NCBI RefSeq assembly: GCF_907165205.1
Contig: NC_058197.1
Coordinates: forward strand, 14,872,266-14,936,265
DNA from: Coccinella septempunctata
Lineage: Eukaryota; Arthropoda; Insecta; Coleoptera; Coccinellidae
DNA length: 64,000 bases
Direction of reading: 5' to 3'
This document shows positions 32,376 to 43,373 of this stretch, piece after piece. Under the pieces are notes generated by a model. That model searched no databases, was not told the origin of the DNA, and worked only from the letters and a program-made list of their open reading frames with translations. The position numbers were made by a program, and so were the translations under genes. Each line of letters opens with the position of its first letter. The stretch's first letter is position 1.

Positions 32376-33057
32376 CAGGGTGGACAAAATTGGTCATGCC
32401 ATCAACTGCATTCCTCTACCTTCTTTTGTTTTCGAGTTATTCGCCAAAATTCAAATTTCAACTTTGGTCATTATAACCGTTTCTGTTTGTGCTAGGATGT
32501 TGAAATGAAAACATTATAAGGACACTTTTTTGATAGCAATCCAGTGGTGTACTCTGATTTCCTCCAACAGGTATATTTGCTGAGCTATAACATAAAGTTG
32601 ATGTGTTTTTTCTTATGAAACCGGTAGATTAAAATGACTTAGAAAGACTGAGGGCGATGTGTGATATATGTCTGAAACAGGAAAAAAGTGGCGATTCTTT
32701 CTAAGTCATTTCAAACAACTGTTTTCATACGAAAAAACACAACTTTATGTTATAGCTCAGCAAATAAACCTGTTGGAAAAAATCATAGTACACCACTGGA
32801 TTGCTATCAAAAAAGTGTCTCCATAATGTTTTTATTTCAACATCTTAGAACAAACAGAAACGGAGATACCTACTGACCAAAGTTGAAATCGCCCAAATTT
32901 CAATTTTGGCCTATAACTCGAAAACAAAAGAACATAGTGAAATGCACTTGATGGCATTATAAGGTTCTCGAAAAAAGACGAACGTAACCTGCCATTCATT
33001 TTCCTCTATCTCGTTGGGTTGAAAAGTTGTAGTTCAGGTATCACCATTTTAGCCTTG
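32376..33057. repeat. MITE family G, copy G2 (palindromic)
   Basis: Starts GTA-CAGGGTGGACAAAATTGG and ends 'gtatcaccattttagcCTTG-TA'. Interior palindrome as in G1, centred near 32690. Adjoins repeat H at 33060. Confidence 0.75.
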
Positions 33058-33059
33058 TA

Positions 33060-33452
33060 CAAGGTGTCTGCCAGAAAAAGACCTTATATCTTATAGAATG
33101 CGAATCTATCGGAGGTACCGAAAAAATTTTCAGGTCTTCAATAATTCATTGATACAATAGGACTTACTAATTTGTGTACAGAGTGACAATACAAAGTTAC
33201 GTTTCTGTAAACGGAACACCCTTTATTATTATATGAATAATGAAATGAAAAAACTTAGCTTTATACCTGTGATGATATTATATGGTTGAATTCGGGATTT
33301 AAAGAGCTTTTCAATGATGCCATTTCATATGGTTTGTCCCATTCTAAGAGAAGGATAAAATTATACATTTTAAAAATGTGGCAACATTGTTTTTGAGCTC
33401 TCGGAAATGATCTATTCATAGAAAAGCTTGATGGTAAATATTCCTAATTTTC
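33060..33452. repeat. Repeat H, right copy of the inverted duplication
   Basis: Begins CAAGGTGTCTGCCAGAAAAA and ends 'ggtaaatattcctaat', the reverse complement of 30065-30419. It carries about 40 bp extra ('acaccctttattattatatg' region) relative to the left copy. Confidence 0.7.
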
Positions 33453-33532
33453 ATTCATATTCCTTTTTCTCGTTGGCTTAAAAACTTGTAGTTCAAGTAT
33501 CACAAATTGTGCCCATCCTGTACAGCATGTCC

Positions 33533-34683
33533 CAAATTCGATGTCCAGTGAGGAAATCTCGAAGACTAGAAGAGCTAGTGCAAAACAAAGAATGGTGGAT
33601 ACCCTAACTCCCAATAATCCTCGCAATGATCCTTCATTTTTGAGTAATTAGCAAAAATTGAGTTTTCAACGAAAAAAGTTCTCATAACTTTTTAGTCTTT
33701 GGTGTTACAGATCGGAAACTTGAACTGAAAAAGTCCAAATTTTATTTCGATATCTTCAGTCAGAAGATTTACAACTGAAATAAACAACACTCCGACAAAT
33801 GATTTCGCACCTTTTCAAGGTCACGAACATCAAGTCACGCTTCGTCACTCAAGATTCATCGATAAAAAAAAAACAATCGATCGAATATCCCCTTTCCGGT
33901 CCAGACACATCGGCTAGCAGCAGCGATTTAAAACGATTAAAGATTCCGATATTTCCAACTCATCGCCCGGTCATGCTTCTTCTCCCCGTTCTCAATAACG
34001 TATTTAGGGATTGTGCACCAACAATAGACAGGATGTTTATTATATCGCCGAAGGCCTCGCGGCTACCTGATTTCACTCCGATCATTTATTAAGATTAGTA
34101 TTTTGTTAATGTTACATTGTGGGTGCCATTTGAGGGCATTAGCGTTCGATAAAAATATAAATAACCGATGCATTACCTGTTTTTTTCAATGGAGATGGAT
34201 TACCTCCAGGGTATATACCGAGGGTATATCTGGAGTCTAAGCGATATTTATGGCTTCATAAGTCTGGAAGCCGGGTTTTACCTTTTTTTTTTCGTTTCGG
34301 ATCGATGACGCTACATGAATTCGAGTGTTTAGATTCTTCTGTCGGAAAATTACTGGGGTAAGTGATAATCTTAGTGAGGGTGAAGCAGCGAAAATGGAAG
34401 AAGAAAACGATTGTATAGATTTTCCATGTACGAGTATATCCCTGAGGATATAAAAATAAAATTTGGACTTTTTCAGTTCAAGTTTCAGAACTGTAACTGC
34501 AAAGACAAGAAAGTTATGAGAACTTTTCGGAATCGTCAAATCTCAATTTTTACTAATTACTCAAAAGGATCGTTGGGGGTTGGGGCCATCATTCTTTGCT
34601 TCTCTGAAGAAGAGCTCGGCAAAGAGCTCTTCTATTATAATTTCCGAGATTTCCTCACTGGATATCGAATTTGGAACATGCTG
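33533..34683. repeat. F-type element with a captured internal segment
   Basis: The ends CAGCATGTCCCAAATTCGAT (33533) and the inverted ATCGAATTTGGAACATGCTG (34683) are followed inward by F-family text up to 'ctgaaaaagtccaaatttta' and its complement. About 700 bp between (33757-34456) is not MITE-like but resembles the CpG-rich blocks. It looks like a Pack-MITE-style capture. Confidence 0.65.
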
Positions 34684-34685
34684 TA

Positions 34686-35208
34686 CAGGTGGGCAAAATT
34701 AATTGAACTACAAATTTTTTACCCAACGAGATAGAGGAAAGTGAATGGCACATTACATTCGTCTTTTTTCGAGGAACTCATAATGCCATCAACTGCAATC
34801 CACTATCTTCTTTTGTTTTCGAGCTATAGTCCAAAATAAAAATTTGGGTGATTTCAACTTTGGTCATTATCCCCGTTTCTGCTTGTTCTAGGATGTTGAA
34901 ATAAAAACATTATGGAGACACTTTTTTCGTAGCAATCAAGTGGCGTACTATGATTTTTTCCAACAGATTTATTTGCTGAGCTATAATATAAAGTTGTGTT
35001 TTTTCGTATTAAAACAGTAGTTTAAAATGACTTAGAAAAAATTGTAATTTTTTTCCCGTTTCAGAAATATATCATACATCAGTCTTTCTAAGTCATTTTA
35101 ATCTACTCTTTTCATAAGAAAAGCATATATCTACATGTTAATAGCACAGCAAATATACCTAATGGAAAAAATCATAGTAAACCACAGGATTGATATTAAA
35201 AAAGTGTT
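34686..35208. repeat. MITE family G, copy G3 (right end lost)
   Basis: Begins CAGGTGGGCAAAATTAATTG two bases after the preceding element. It includes 'gtttctgcttgttctagga' and the palindrome centre near 35065, and is cut off by family A text at 35213. A G right-end fragment also lies at 33453-33530. Confidence 0.65.
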
Positions 35209-35212
35209 TTTA

Positions 35213-35449
35213 TTTAGCTGAATACAACTCTGTTTGAAAGATCTACAGGTGTGTAGTGTCACAGATTTAGATAGTTATTCTGAAGGTAATTTTGTTTTTC
35301 TAGAGGTGGCACAGCTCATTATGAAAACTTTAAATGCCTATATTTTTTCATCAGGGCCGAATCAGAAAAAATGGTATGGTAAAAAAGTGTTTCTTTTGAC
35401 CTCAATAATCAACTGTTTAAATATTTGTACGAGTCAAAGACTCACCCCG
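35213..35449 (+). repeat. MITE family A, copy A7 (right half)
   Basis: From 'gctgaatacaactctg' through 'gatctacaggtgtgtagtg' to 'gtcaaagactcaCCCCG-TA'. The left half is absent. Confidence 0.75.
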
Positions 35450-35839
35450 TAAACATGCCATAGCTTTTGTCGCAAGTCAGGAACTATTTTAGTTAATGGG
35501 GGAGATATCCTAATGAAATGTTATTGGGGTTGGAAAAGCTCTTCTACAGCCGAGGGATACATTGAAGAAACCATCAATATTAAAATGAAAACAGCACAGA
35601 AAAACTTGGGTGAAAGTGAATCATCTAAAGTATGCAAATCTAGACTTTTTTCAGCTCCTAGAATTGTTATGAAAAAATTGTATATACTGAACTTTCAATT
35701 TTCATTCATCAGAGTAAATGAATTTTTGGAAATATGTGAACTGCTCTATCGTAAAAAAAACCTTGTGTGTAATCCGATCGTAAATCCATTTTCGAGATTG
35801 AAATGCCCCTACAGGAAAGAGTTTCAGGAGAAAGAAGAT
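35450..35839. other. Unassigned; long open frame of uncertain meaning
   Basis: A 152-codon plus-strand frame (35513-35971) runs from here into block 11. It has no signal peptide, repeat or domain that I recognise, and an antisense frame overlaps it. More likely chance than gene. Confidence 0.2.
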
Positions 35840-36225
35840 ACTGAAAGAACCCTCCTGATCAACATCGATCGAATCAAATTTCACAAAATTCCCCTTTCGA
35901 AATTTCCCAATAGTCACCGATCCGCCCCAATTCCTCCAACCGCCCGCCACCCACCCCCTAATTCCTCCTAATTGTTGTCAGTTGCCAAGGTGACGCCCGG
36001 AATAATTATCAATAGATCTGATTATTATTGATGAAGGCATCGCGGGATGCCGTGCCGACGACCGTTCGTTTGTTTCTGCGTCGCCTGCGGCGATTATTGT
36101 GACGTCGCAAGACCGCAATTTCGAATTTTAATTGGCAGCGTATGGATCCGAGCCGAAGTCGGTAAATGAGAAGGGGGTGCGGCCGGGGGTCCCATTGAAA
36201 TGGGGTAAAAAATTCTGAAAGAGGT
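35840..36225. other. Low-repeat, CpG-rich block 11 with CRE-like site
   Basis: Contains TGACGTCGCA near 36100 (CRE-like), GATTATTATTGATGAAGGC near 36018 and TTTTAATTGGCAG near 36125. Candidate regulatory block. Confidence 0.35.
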
Positions 36226-36639
36226 TTTCACTTTCCGGATTCATCCCGGGTATTTGGAAAAAAATCAGTTAAATCACAGGTTTTTCCAGTAGCAAGTATC
36301 ACAATATTGAAATTAATACAGATATTATTGAAAATGAGGCTAGATATTGTAGATATAATCCTTTTGGATGAAAGGTACAGTACTGTAGTGGCATTATGGC
36401 TCTTATTCACTCGTATGGTAAACCAAACCCACGACATTTAGAGAAATCTACTGAAATAAACTACGTAAACATGGACCACACTCTATAGGAACTGCTTCCT
36501 TGCCAATTGCCTGTAGAATCACCCTGTGAAATTCATCCAGAGATAACTTGCCCAACCTATATAACAAAGTTCCTTATTAGAGCTCCCATGAAGACATAGC
36601 ACAGATGTAACCGAACCTCTGGGCAACATTCAAAATACT
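36226..36639. other. Unassigned sequence
   Basis: AT-rich. A lone 'gaatcaccctgtgaaattc' near 36518 may be an orphan MITE end. Nothing else seen. Confidence 0.3.
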
Positions 36640-37090
36640 CGAAAACCCCGGAGTATCTGACCAAATTACTGTAAAAATCGACGTCGATGAGAAATTCAAG
36701 GTCAACGAACAGCGTTGCTTCCCGAACGCCTCCTCGACGTCCGATAGGCGCCCGTCTAGCCCACCGCTAATCTCCCATATGATCCCGCTTCCTCGGGGCC
36801 GTAAACAAAATTCCCCATTTTTATTATGCCATCGCCTGTCGATATTCGGCACTCGTAAACCGTTCAGACGTACGTGCATGTGTTTGAGATGTTCCTTAAT
36901 TATTGAGTTTTTGTCTCGAGTCGTAAAAATCGCGACCGTGTGTGGTCCGTGGAGTTATGGACGTTTTATTATGAGCATTCCCCGATACAGATCTCTGGAA
37001 ATGAACTACGGGAGGGAGTGGGCAGATTGTCCTGCTGAACGGGACGTGGTTAGATCGGTAATCAGCTTGTTTGACTTGTTGTTTACAAGA
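36640..37090. other. Low-repeat, CpG-rich block 12 with forkhead-like site
   Basis: GTAAACAAA at 36801-36809 fits the forkhead consensus, and TTTTATTATGCC follows at about 36818. Frames of 100-105 codons overlap on both strands without recognised motifs. Candidate regulatory block. Confidence 0.35.
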
Positions 37091-37274
37091 TTATAAAAAT
37101 ATGTCCCCTGAACGTCTCTCTGAAATCACGAAAAACACACACAGTAGGATAAACTCATTAAAATAAGACGCTTTTAAAAAGGATTAAGTTGGAAAATCCA
37201 CCATTCCCCAATGTAAATGCTCTTCCATAAAATTTCAAGTACGGACCACTATTTTGAATTTGGCGACAGCAAAA

Positions 37275-38578
37275 ACTGCACACCCTGTGCACTTCGTGTT
37301 TGACACGATATTTGAAATGTGGCTCTGCTGTGCCTAGATTTCGTGAATATGCTTTTTGTATCCGGGTAACATAAATGTAAATTTGTTCTCTATTTGTGAT
37401 GTAACATTTTGAGATCATGGAGGGAATAACTGCCCTTGGGGGAGCTGCATGACGCGAACAAATGTTTAATTGACACAGAGACGATTCCAAATCACTTATG
37501 GTCACAGGGTATGCAATGCATATTGTAGAATATTCAAGCTATTTTAATCCTTTGGTCCATATTTTCGAAGAGCCCTACATGTGACTTTCGGAAAATACGA
37601 ACCAAACGAATAAAATTAACAGCGGGTTCCATAAAACTTGGATTGTCCAATCAACGATTCAACAGTCACTCGCTTTCTAAAACGAAATGACTGTAATCTT
37701 TTCTGCACACCCTGTGCACTTCGTGTTTGACACAATATTTGAAATGTGGCTCTGCTGTGCCTAGGTTTCGTGAATATGCTTTTTGTATCCAGGTAACATA
37801 ATTGGAGATTTGTTCTCTATTTGTGATGTATCATTTTGAGATCATGGAGTGAACAACTACCTTTGGGGGAGCTGCATGACGCGAACAAATGTCGAATTGA
37901 GGGACACACAGAGACGATTGCAAATCACTTATGGTCACAGGGTATGCAATGCATATTGTAAAAGATTCAAGCTATTTTATTCATTTGGTCCATATTTTCG
38001 AAGAGCCCTACATGTGACTTTCGGAAAATACGAACCAAACGAATGAAATTAACAGCGGGTTCCATAAAACTTTGATTGTCCAATCAACGATTTAACAGTC
38101 ACTTGCTTTCTAAAACGAAATGACTGTAATCTTATTTGCACACCAGATACTGCACACCCTGTGCACTTCGTGTTTGACACAATATTTGAAATGAGGCTCT
38201 GCTGTGCCTAGATTCCGTGAATATGCTTTTTGTATCCAGGTAACATAATTGGAGATTTGTTCTCTAATTGTGATGTATCATTTTGAGATCATGGAGGGAA
38301 CAACTACCTTTGGGGGAGCTGCATGACGCGAACAAATGTCGAATTGAGGGACACACAGAGACGATTGCAAATCACTTATGGCTACAGGGTATGCAATGCA
38401 TATTGTAAAGGATTCAAGCTATTTGATTCATTTGGTCCATATTTTCGAAGAGCCCTACATGTGACTTTCGGAAAATACGAACCAAACGAATAAAATTAAC
38501 AGCGGGTTCCATAAAACTTTGATTGTCCAATCAACGATTTAACAGTCACTCGCTTTCTAAAACGAAATGGCTGTAATC
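37275..38578 (+). repeat. Three-copy tandem repeat, about 427-447 bp units
   Basis: Each unit starts near 'gcacaccctgtgcacttcg' (37279, 37706, 38153) and runs through 'tggctctgctgtgcctag', 'gctgcatgacgcgaacaaat', 'atgcaatgcatattgta', then 'agcgggttccataaaact' and the first about 75 bp of a family D MITE. The third unit continues into the whole D element. The small frames are chance. Confidence 0.85.
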
Positions 38579-38752
38579 TTATCATTTCTGAACATATTGA
38601 AGAAGTATCAATTGTGAATAATTGAATGGACGTATGAACGTCATAATTTGAGAATGATATTCTGAATGATCACGACCCAATTATCGATTGAAAACAAATC
38701 GACGTCTATTCGTCAATCAAGCGTTGATTCCCCGATCAAGCTTTATGAAACT
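38513..38752. repeat. MITE family D, copy D2
   Basis: Starts CGGGTTCCATAAAACTTTG and ends 'gatcaagctttatgaaact'. Interior 'gatattctgaatgatcacga' and 'atcaagcgttgattccccg' match D1 and D3. The left part overlaps the last unit of the tandem repeat. Confidence 0.75.
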
Positions 38753-38824
38753 TATATCTTGAAGGATAATGGTCTCAAAGATATTGATAACTAGTTTAAA
38801 CTAGACGACAACCATAACGTTTAT

Positions 38825-39205
38825 GTGGAAAAACGTTGAACTATACCTCCCACCGGCAAATTCTGAATTTCCCGAATCCGATTCGGGTCGTGAATGGAAA
38901 AAGTCGAATTTCAAACGCTGAATGCGGCACTTGTTCACGTAACTGAATAAACAGACATTCCTTCTGCATGATAAAACGCGGGAATTGTAAATCCAATACC
39001 CCGGTATTGCTCATTTTCATCTCCTTTGTCGGAAATGCCACATGTTCCGATGGCGCCCCAGATTCCAAACATGTGTGCGCGGATATGCGTTATTAGTGTA
39101 ATATAGTTTGTCTATAAATATGGTCCCCAACGATGGTTATTAAATAATGATGGCGAATGCGGAGCGCTTCCATCGGGAGTTCGTTAACCACTGAAATACA
39201 CAGTG
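38825..39205. other. Low-repeat, CpG-rich block 13 with MEF2-like site
   Basis: CTATAAATA at 39112-39120 fits MEF2, within 'ctataaatatggtcc'. ATTAAATAATGATGG follows at about 39138. Candidate regulatory block. Confidence 0.3.
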
Positions 39206-40015
39206 TAAACTCTAGAAATACCCACCGATACTCGTAAATATTGTAGTGTTTTAACGAAGAATTATAAGCTTATAGGGAATGCCGAGCAATATTAGAAGCT
39301 ATTCTTTCAACCTAAACCACCCTTGAGTGACCATATCACAAAACAGCTATGAAGCAGAAATGTATCCTGAATTCCTTGTTTAGTCACATAGATATCTCAT
39401 GGAGAGCGCAAATATAGAGCAGCTATAAAACAGCTAAGCCCTTATATGTGCATCAATCAAGGATCGTTACTGAGTTGGTACATTTATCATCCTGCAAATA
39501 TTTGTTCCATAAAAGCTCTTTTGTTGATACCTTTGAGTGATGTAACGAAAAATGTGCTACTTAGCTGGAAATTAGCAGAATGATATGGATACAGAACAGG
39601 CACAGTCACATCCAAAATAGCGCACCAGACATAATAAGATTTGATCTCCGAAGAAAACATAGCAGAAATGTAACTGGTCAACTGAAGAGACTTTAAAGAC
39701 GGTTTAATAATCCTGAAAAATTGTGAAAAATTACATGTGCGAAGAATTGAAAAATTTGTGAAAAATATTCACATGATTTCAATAATGGGAAAAGCAGAAC
39801 TTATAATCTGGACTTTTGTATGATTAAAAAGTAATATCGTGCCCTATATCCATATTATCATTTTCTCTTGTCACAACTCAAAACGATCTCAAGTTCCAAT
39901 TTTTCTAGTGAAATGAATGTTCGTTGTTGAAAACTGGGTTATTGGCTTTGGATTATCGATTTTGCTGGCAACCATTGATACGTCAGGAGCATTATATCTG
40001 CCTACTCTGCCAACA
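39206..40015. other. Unassigned sequence upstream of the tRNA gene
   Basis: Apparently low-copy AT-rich sequence with no element ends, gene or RNA recognised. Confidence 0.3.
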
Positions 40016-40088
40016 GACCGTGTGGCCTAATGGATAAGGCGTCGGACTTCGGATCCGAAGATTGCAGGTTCGAGTCCTGTCACGGTCG
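40016..40088 (+). tRNA. tRNA-Arg, anticodon TCG
   Basis: A complete 73-base cloverleaf with no intron. The acceptor stem GACCGTG pairs with CACGGTC, with G as discriminator and no encoded CCA. The anticodon stem TCGGA/TCCGA closes the loop CTTCGGA, placing TCG at 40049-40051, which reads the arginine codon CGA. The internal promoter is intact: the A box TGGCCTAATGG (40023-40033) and B box GGTTCGAGTCC (40067-40077) match consensus. No second copy was seen in the window. It should be charged by arginyl-tRNA synthetase and looks functional. Confidence 0.97.
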
Positions 40089-40094
40089 AAAAAC

Positions 40095-40100
40095 TTTTTT
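40095..40100 (+). terminator. RNA polymerase III terminator of tRNA-Arg
   Basis: A run of six T begins seven bases after the tRNA 3' end, the normal termination signal for polymerase III. Confidence 0.85.
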
Positions 40101-40610
40101 GAGTTAGGCATTGTTATATGAAACGAAAAATAATGAACTTCTGATAAGGGACCTTTATGGAGAGAATGAATATTACTATTTCTGTATCCAAACAGGGTAT
40201 TTCTACATTTATGGTGACATTTGAGGGTATTTTGATGTCATTGTTACGTTCTAAAGACGCTGTGTACTATTCGACAATTATTCAAAGGTAGATACAGACT
40301 GTCATAGATCTTGTGTAGAAGTGGTAGATCTTGGGCTTCAACTTCTTGGTCTTTCTGTCACGGTTCCAGTTTCTCGACATCAATGAACGAGCTATAAAAC
40401 TAAGCTTGCACTGAGTTCACGTCTAGGCAACATGGTGAAACAAATTTTGAAATTATGAGCCAAACTTGATTGTAAGAACCTATATATTTAGAAACTGAAA
40501 CGACAAGAACTGAAACTGAAAAAGTTATGAAAGAAAGATAAAATTCAGATTCGGATATAAGAAAGTGAACATTTCATTTCTTATAAATTGATATTTGGTG
40601 GACAAATGAG
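40101..40610. other. Unassigned sequence
   Basis: No terminal repeat pair or gene seen between the tRNA gene and family A copy A8. Confidence 0.3.
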
Positions 40611-41222
40611 TCAAAGACTTTGACTCTACAAATATTTTTACAGTTAAGTGTTGAGGTCAAAAGAAACACTTTTTTCCTTTATCATTTTTCCAGAATCGGC
40701 TCGGTTTTAAAGATACAGGCTGTTGGAAAATCATGAAAAATGATTTTTTTTTGTTCTATCTCACACACGGTTTTATCGAATGTATTTTTCGAAATATAGT
40801 TTTTCATTGGTTTGATGAATCTTTTTCGAACACAAGATATCACCCATTATGAGCATTACGTACCATAAAAATACCAAAAATTCAAAGAACCCAACTCTTG
40901 GAACTAAGTTGGAGGCTATCAAATGAATATTTGAACGTTTTGTATAATAAATTAAAATATCTGCGGCATTCGGAAAATTGGGTACTTTGGCTGAATGCTA
41001 CTATGTTTAAAAGATCCACAGATATTTAGTGTCGCAGATTAAGCCAGTTATTCTGAAGGTAATTCAGTTTTTTCAGGGGTGGCACAGCTCATTATGAAAA
41101 CTTAAAATAGCTATATCTTTTTACCAGGGCGGAATCGGAAAAAATGGTAAGGAAGAAAAGTGTTTCTTTTGACCTCAAGAATCTACTGTTGAAATATATG
41201 TATCGGCGAAAGATTCACCCTA
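40611..41222 (+). repeat. MITE family A, copy A8
   Basis: The left end is worn ('agtcaaagactttgactc') and the right end is 'cgaaagattcaccctaaat'. Complete set of internal landmarks, with a small deletion in 'cacaagatatcacccatt'. Confidence 0.75.
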
Positions 41223-41224
41223 AA

Positions 41225-41940
41225 TATACATTGAGAATTTTGGTGCTGGGACTCTCTGGCCTCCACTGACGAGCCGCCCACGATAAAAAAGCTCGCTGAA
41301 ATGACGTCAGGAAATTCCAGCGCCGATAAAACATAGGTAAGTGACGCTCGAACCTATTACGCCGTCCGCACACATAAATAACAGCTCCTGTATCGGCCCT
41401 CGAAGCTATCGAAAATCGGGCGCGACTCAACGCGGCCATAAGTCGAAAACAAACGCCGATTAAACGGCCCTACAACGGCACGTACCCGCCAATTGACTCG
41501 TTAAGCGGCGTTCGAAAATTGAAACATCGACGGACGTAATTATCGCCCCGGGCGCCGCGGACGCCCGCCGCCCGGGCGCGACCGGTTATCGGAACTCGCT
41601 TCCCCGAACGAATTGTCCGTTATTTATCGCCCACGCGGGCCGTCGCGATCCGGAACAGATATTTGTTGTTGAGTTGAGTTTAATTGATTCGACTGGATTT
41701 TATAGCGTTTTGCCGGTAAACCGGGGGGGCTGTAGGGGGTAGTTTTACGATCGCGCCGATAGGAATTTAAATTTCGATACTGTGGAGTGTTTGGCGGTAT
41801 GGCGCGAGGTGACAAACGGCCTGTAGGTCTGTTTGTAACAGGGATAATGCGTAATATATCGGCATTAACGAATTGAATGAGCAAAACACCCATCAGCGAT
41901 CATTTATTGTTTTGGCTGATCCTGAAGGGAGGTCCATGAA
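41225..41940. other. Low-repeat, very CpG-rich block 14
   Basis: The most CG-dense segment of the window, with a GC-only core around 41547-41585 (CCCGGGCGCCGCGG and CGCCGCCCGGGCGCG). The minus-strand frames of 74 and 89 codons have no recognised motif. It could be a promoter-associated CpG-rich region or a conserved element. Confidence 0.35.
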
Positions 41941-41982
41941 GTGTTAACAAACTGTCTTTGAAGAGGACAAAGCGGGCGTTAA

Positions 41983-42591
41983 AATTGGCACAAATGGAAA
42001 ATCCAAATCAATGGAAGAAAGATTCAAGCAATATTACTGCAAAAGAGAAGATTGAGGATGGAAGAAAACCTTGAAGTTGATGGAGAAGAGGTTGAATGGA
42101 AAAATGAAGCAACATACCTAGAAGTGACGCTTGACAGAGGATTTACATGGAAAAACCACATCAAATATGCAGTTGATAAAACAAAAGCCGCAATGAGTAG
42201 ACTTTATCCACTCATAGGCAGAAGAAGTCATATGAATAAGAACATCAAGTTGACGATGATTGAAACTATCGCGCGACCACAACTCACTTATGGATCGGCG
42301 GCATGGGGCTTCGCAGATAAGACCCACATCAAGAGAATACAGGCCACTAAGAATAAACTCCTTAGAATGGCAATGGACGAACCCTGGTTTGTTAGGAACA
42401 AACAAATCTACAAGGACTTGGAATGGGAACCAGTTACAGAATTTATGAAGAGAAAGGCGGAAAGGATATTCGACAAAGCCAAACAACATCCAAATGAGGA
42501 TCTACGAAGATTAGTCGACTACGATCCAACGGAAGAAGCTAGAAGGTCAAGAAGCTATCACCGAAGACCGAGAGATCAGTTGAGGATTTAA
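41983..42591 (+). pseudogene. Jockey-type LINE reverse transcriptase, C-terminal remnant 1
   Basis: Encodes about 200 residues of the C-terminal part of a jockey-clade reverse transcriptase ORF2. It starts inside the segment after the catalytic palm (W-x-K-W-K-I-x-I-N-G) and runs through L-E-V-D-G-E-E-V-E-W, T-Y-L-E-V-T-L-D, P-Q-L-T-Y-G-S-A-A-W-G and I-Q-A-T-K-N-K-L-L to a TAA. The catalytic F/YADD box is absent because of 5' truncation, so it cannot be active. The frame is intact from 41983, which suggests a fairly recent insertion. An in-frame TAA lies just upstream. Confidence 0.88.
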
Positions 42592-42852
42592 ATGTAACCA
42601 AAGAAGAGCTTAACCTATAAAAGCTATAGGCACCATACAACTAACAACACGACTATGATCGTGTGAGAGTCCAGAAACCATTAGAGTCAACTGGTTAATA
42701 GGCAAAATGCCAGGAACCTATGAAGAAGCAGTTAAGGGTTTTTAGTGGGTCTCGAGCTCAGAGAGTGAGAATCCCCACACTGTTCCCCCTCAGGAGAGGG
42801 TGTGTTCGTCTGTTTTGCAGATTTTCCCTCTGCTACACCAAAAAAAAAAAAA
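42592..42852 (+). mobile_element. 3' UTR and poly(A) tail of jockey remnant 1
   Basis: The segment 'gcagttaagggtttttagtg' and the following text are shared with the two other jockey copies. It ends 'tgctacacc' plus a run of 13 A, the expected LINE 3' terminus. Confidence 0.85.
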
Positions 42853-43059
42853 TTAGCACGGAACGTTTTTTTTTTTTTAAATTAGAGACAGATCATTCGA
42901 AATGTTCTCCATCGCTAGCTACTACAATTTTCCACCTCCCTTCGTCTTTTTAGACGATCCAAGCTGCCAACCAATTTTCGATTGGCAAGTGTTTTAGGCT
43001 CATCGTTTCCCTTGACTCTCTAGAACTCAGAAGAAAACCTTGTCATTCTTGCTTTCTTC

Positions 43060-43373
43060 ATTTACTCCGAACATCGCTACTCAGACATCATCATCATTCA
43101 TTGCTGTATCCCATTACCGAGAATAAACCAACAAAAGGATTGACTTTCTTTCATTATGTCCATATGCTGCTTTCATCTTCGACTATTCCTTATCCATCTA
43201 ACCTCATCATCTGCTTGACACCTCTTCCTGTTGACTGAATTCCTGTGCCTATCATCTCTGGTTTTACACTTGTTGTATATTTTCGACTTGCACGTAGTAC
43301 ATAGTAGGTTGTTCCAAATCAATTCATTCAATGCTGTATCCCGTAACCGCGAAGAAACCCTAATTTTCTAGGG
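43060..43373 (-). mobile_element. 3' UTR of LINE R, copy 1
   Basis: Matches the sequence following the second R copy on the plus strand: 'cgaaaatatac', 'tgtgaaaccagagatgac', 'aaggttagatggataagg' and 'agcatatggacataatga'. It then reaches an (ATG)n-like tail near 43090, consistent with LINE types that end in a microsatellite instead of poly(A). Confidence 0.65.

Noticed and set aside
31820..32397. Overlapping frames up to 133 codons in the GC-rich block
   Set aside because: Frames are open on both strands in a segment where stop codons are rare by composition. No domain or splice context.
35513..35971. 152-codon plus-strand frame
   Set aside because: No recognisable domain, overlapped by an antisense frame, and it spans a composition boundary between AT-rich DNA and block 11.
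42118..42489. 123-codon frame antisense to the jockey reverse transcriptase
   Set aside because: It is the shadow of the recognised reverse transcriptase frame on the other strand.
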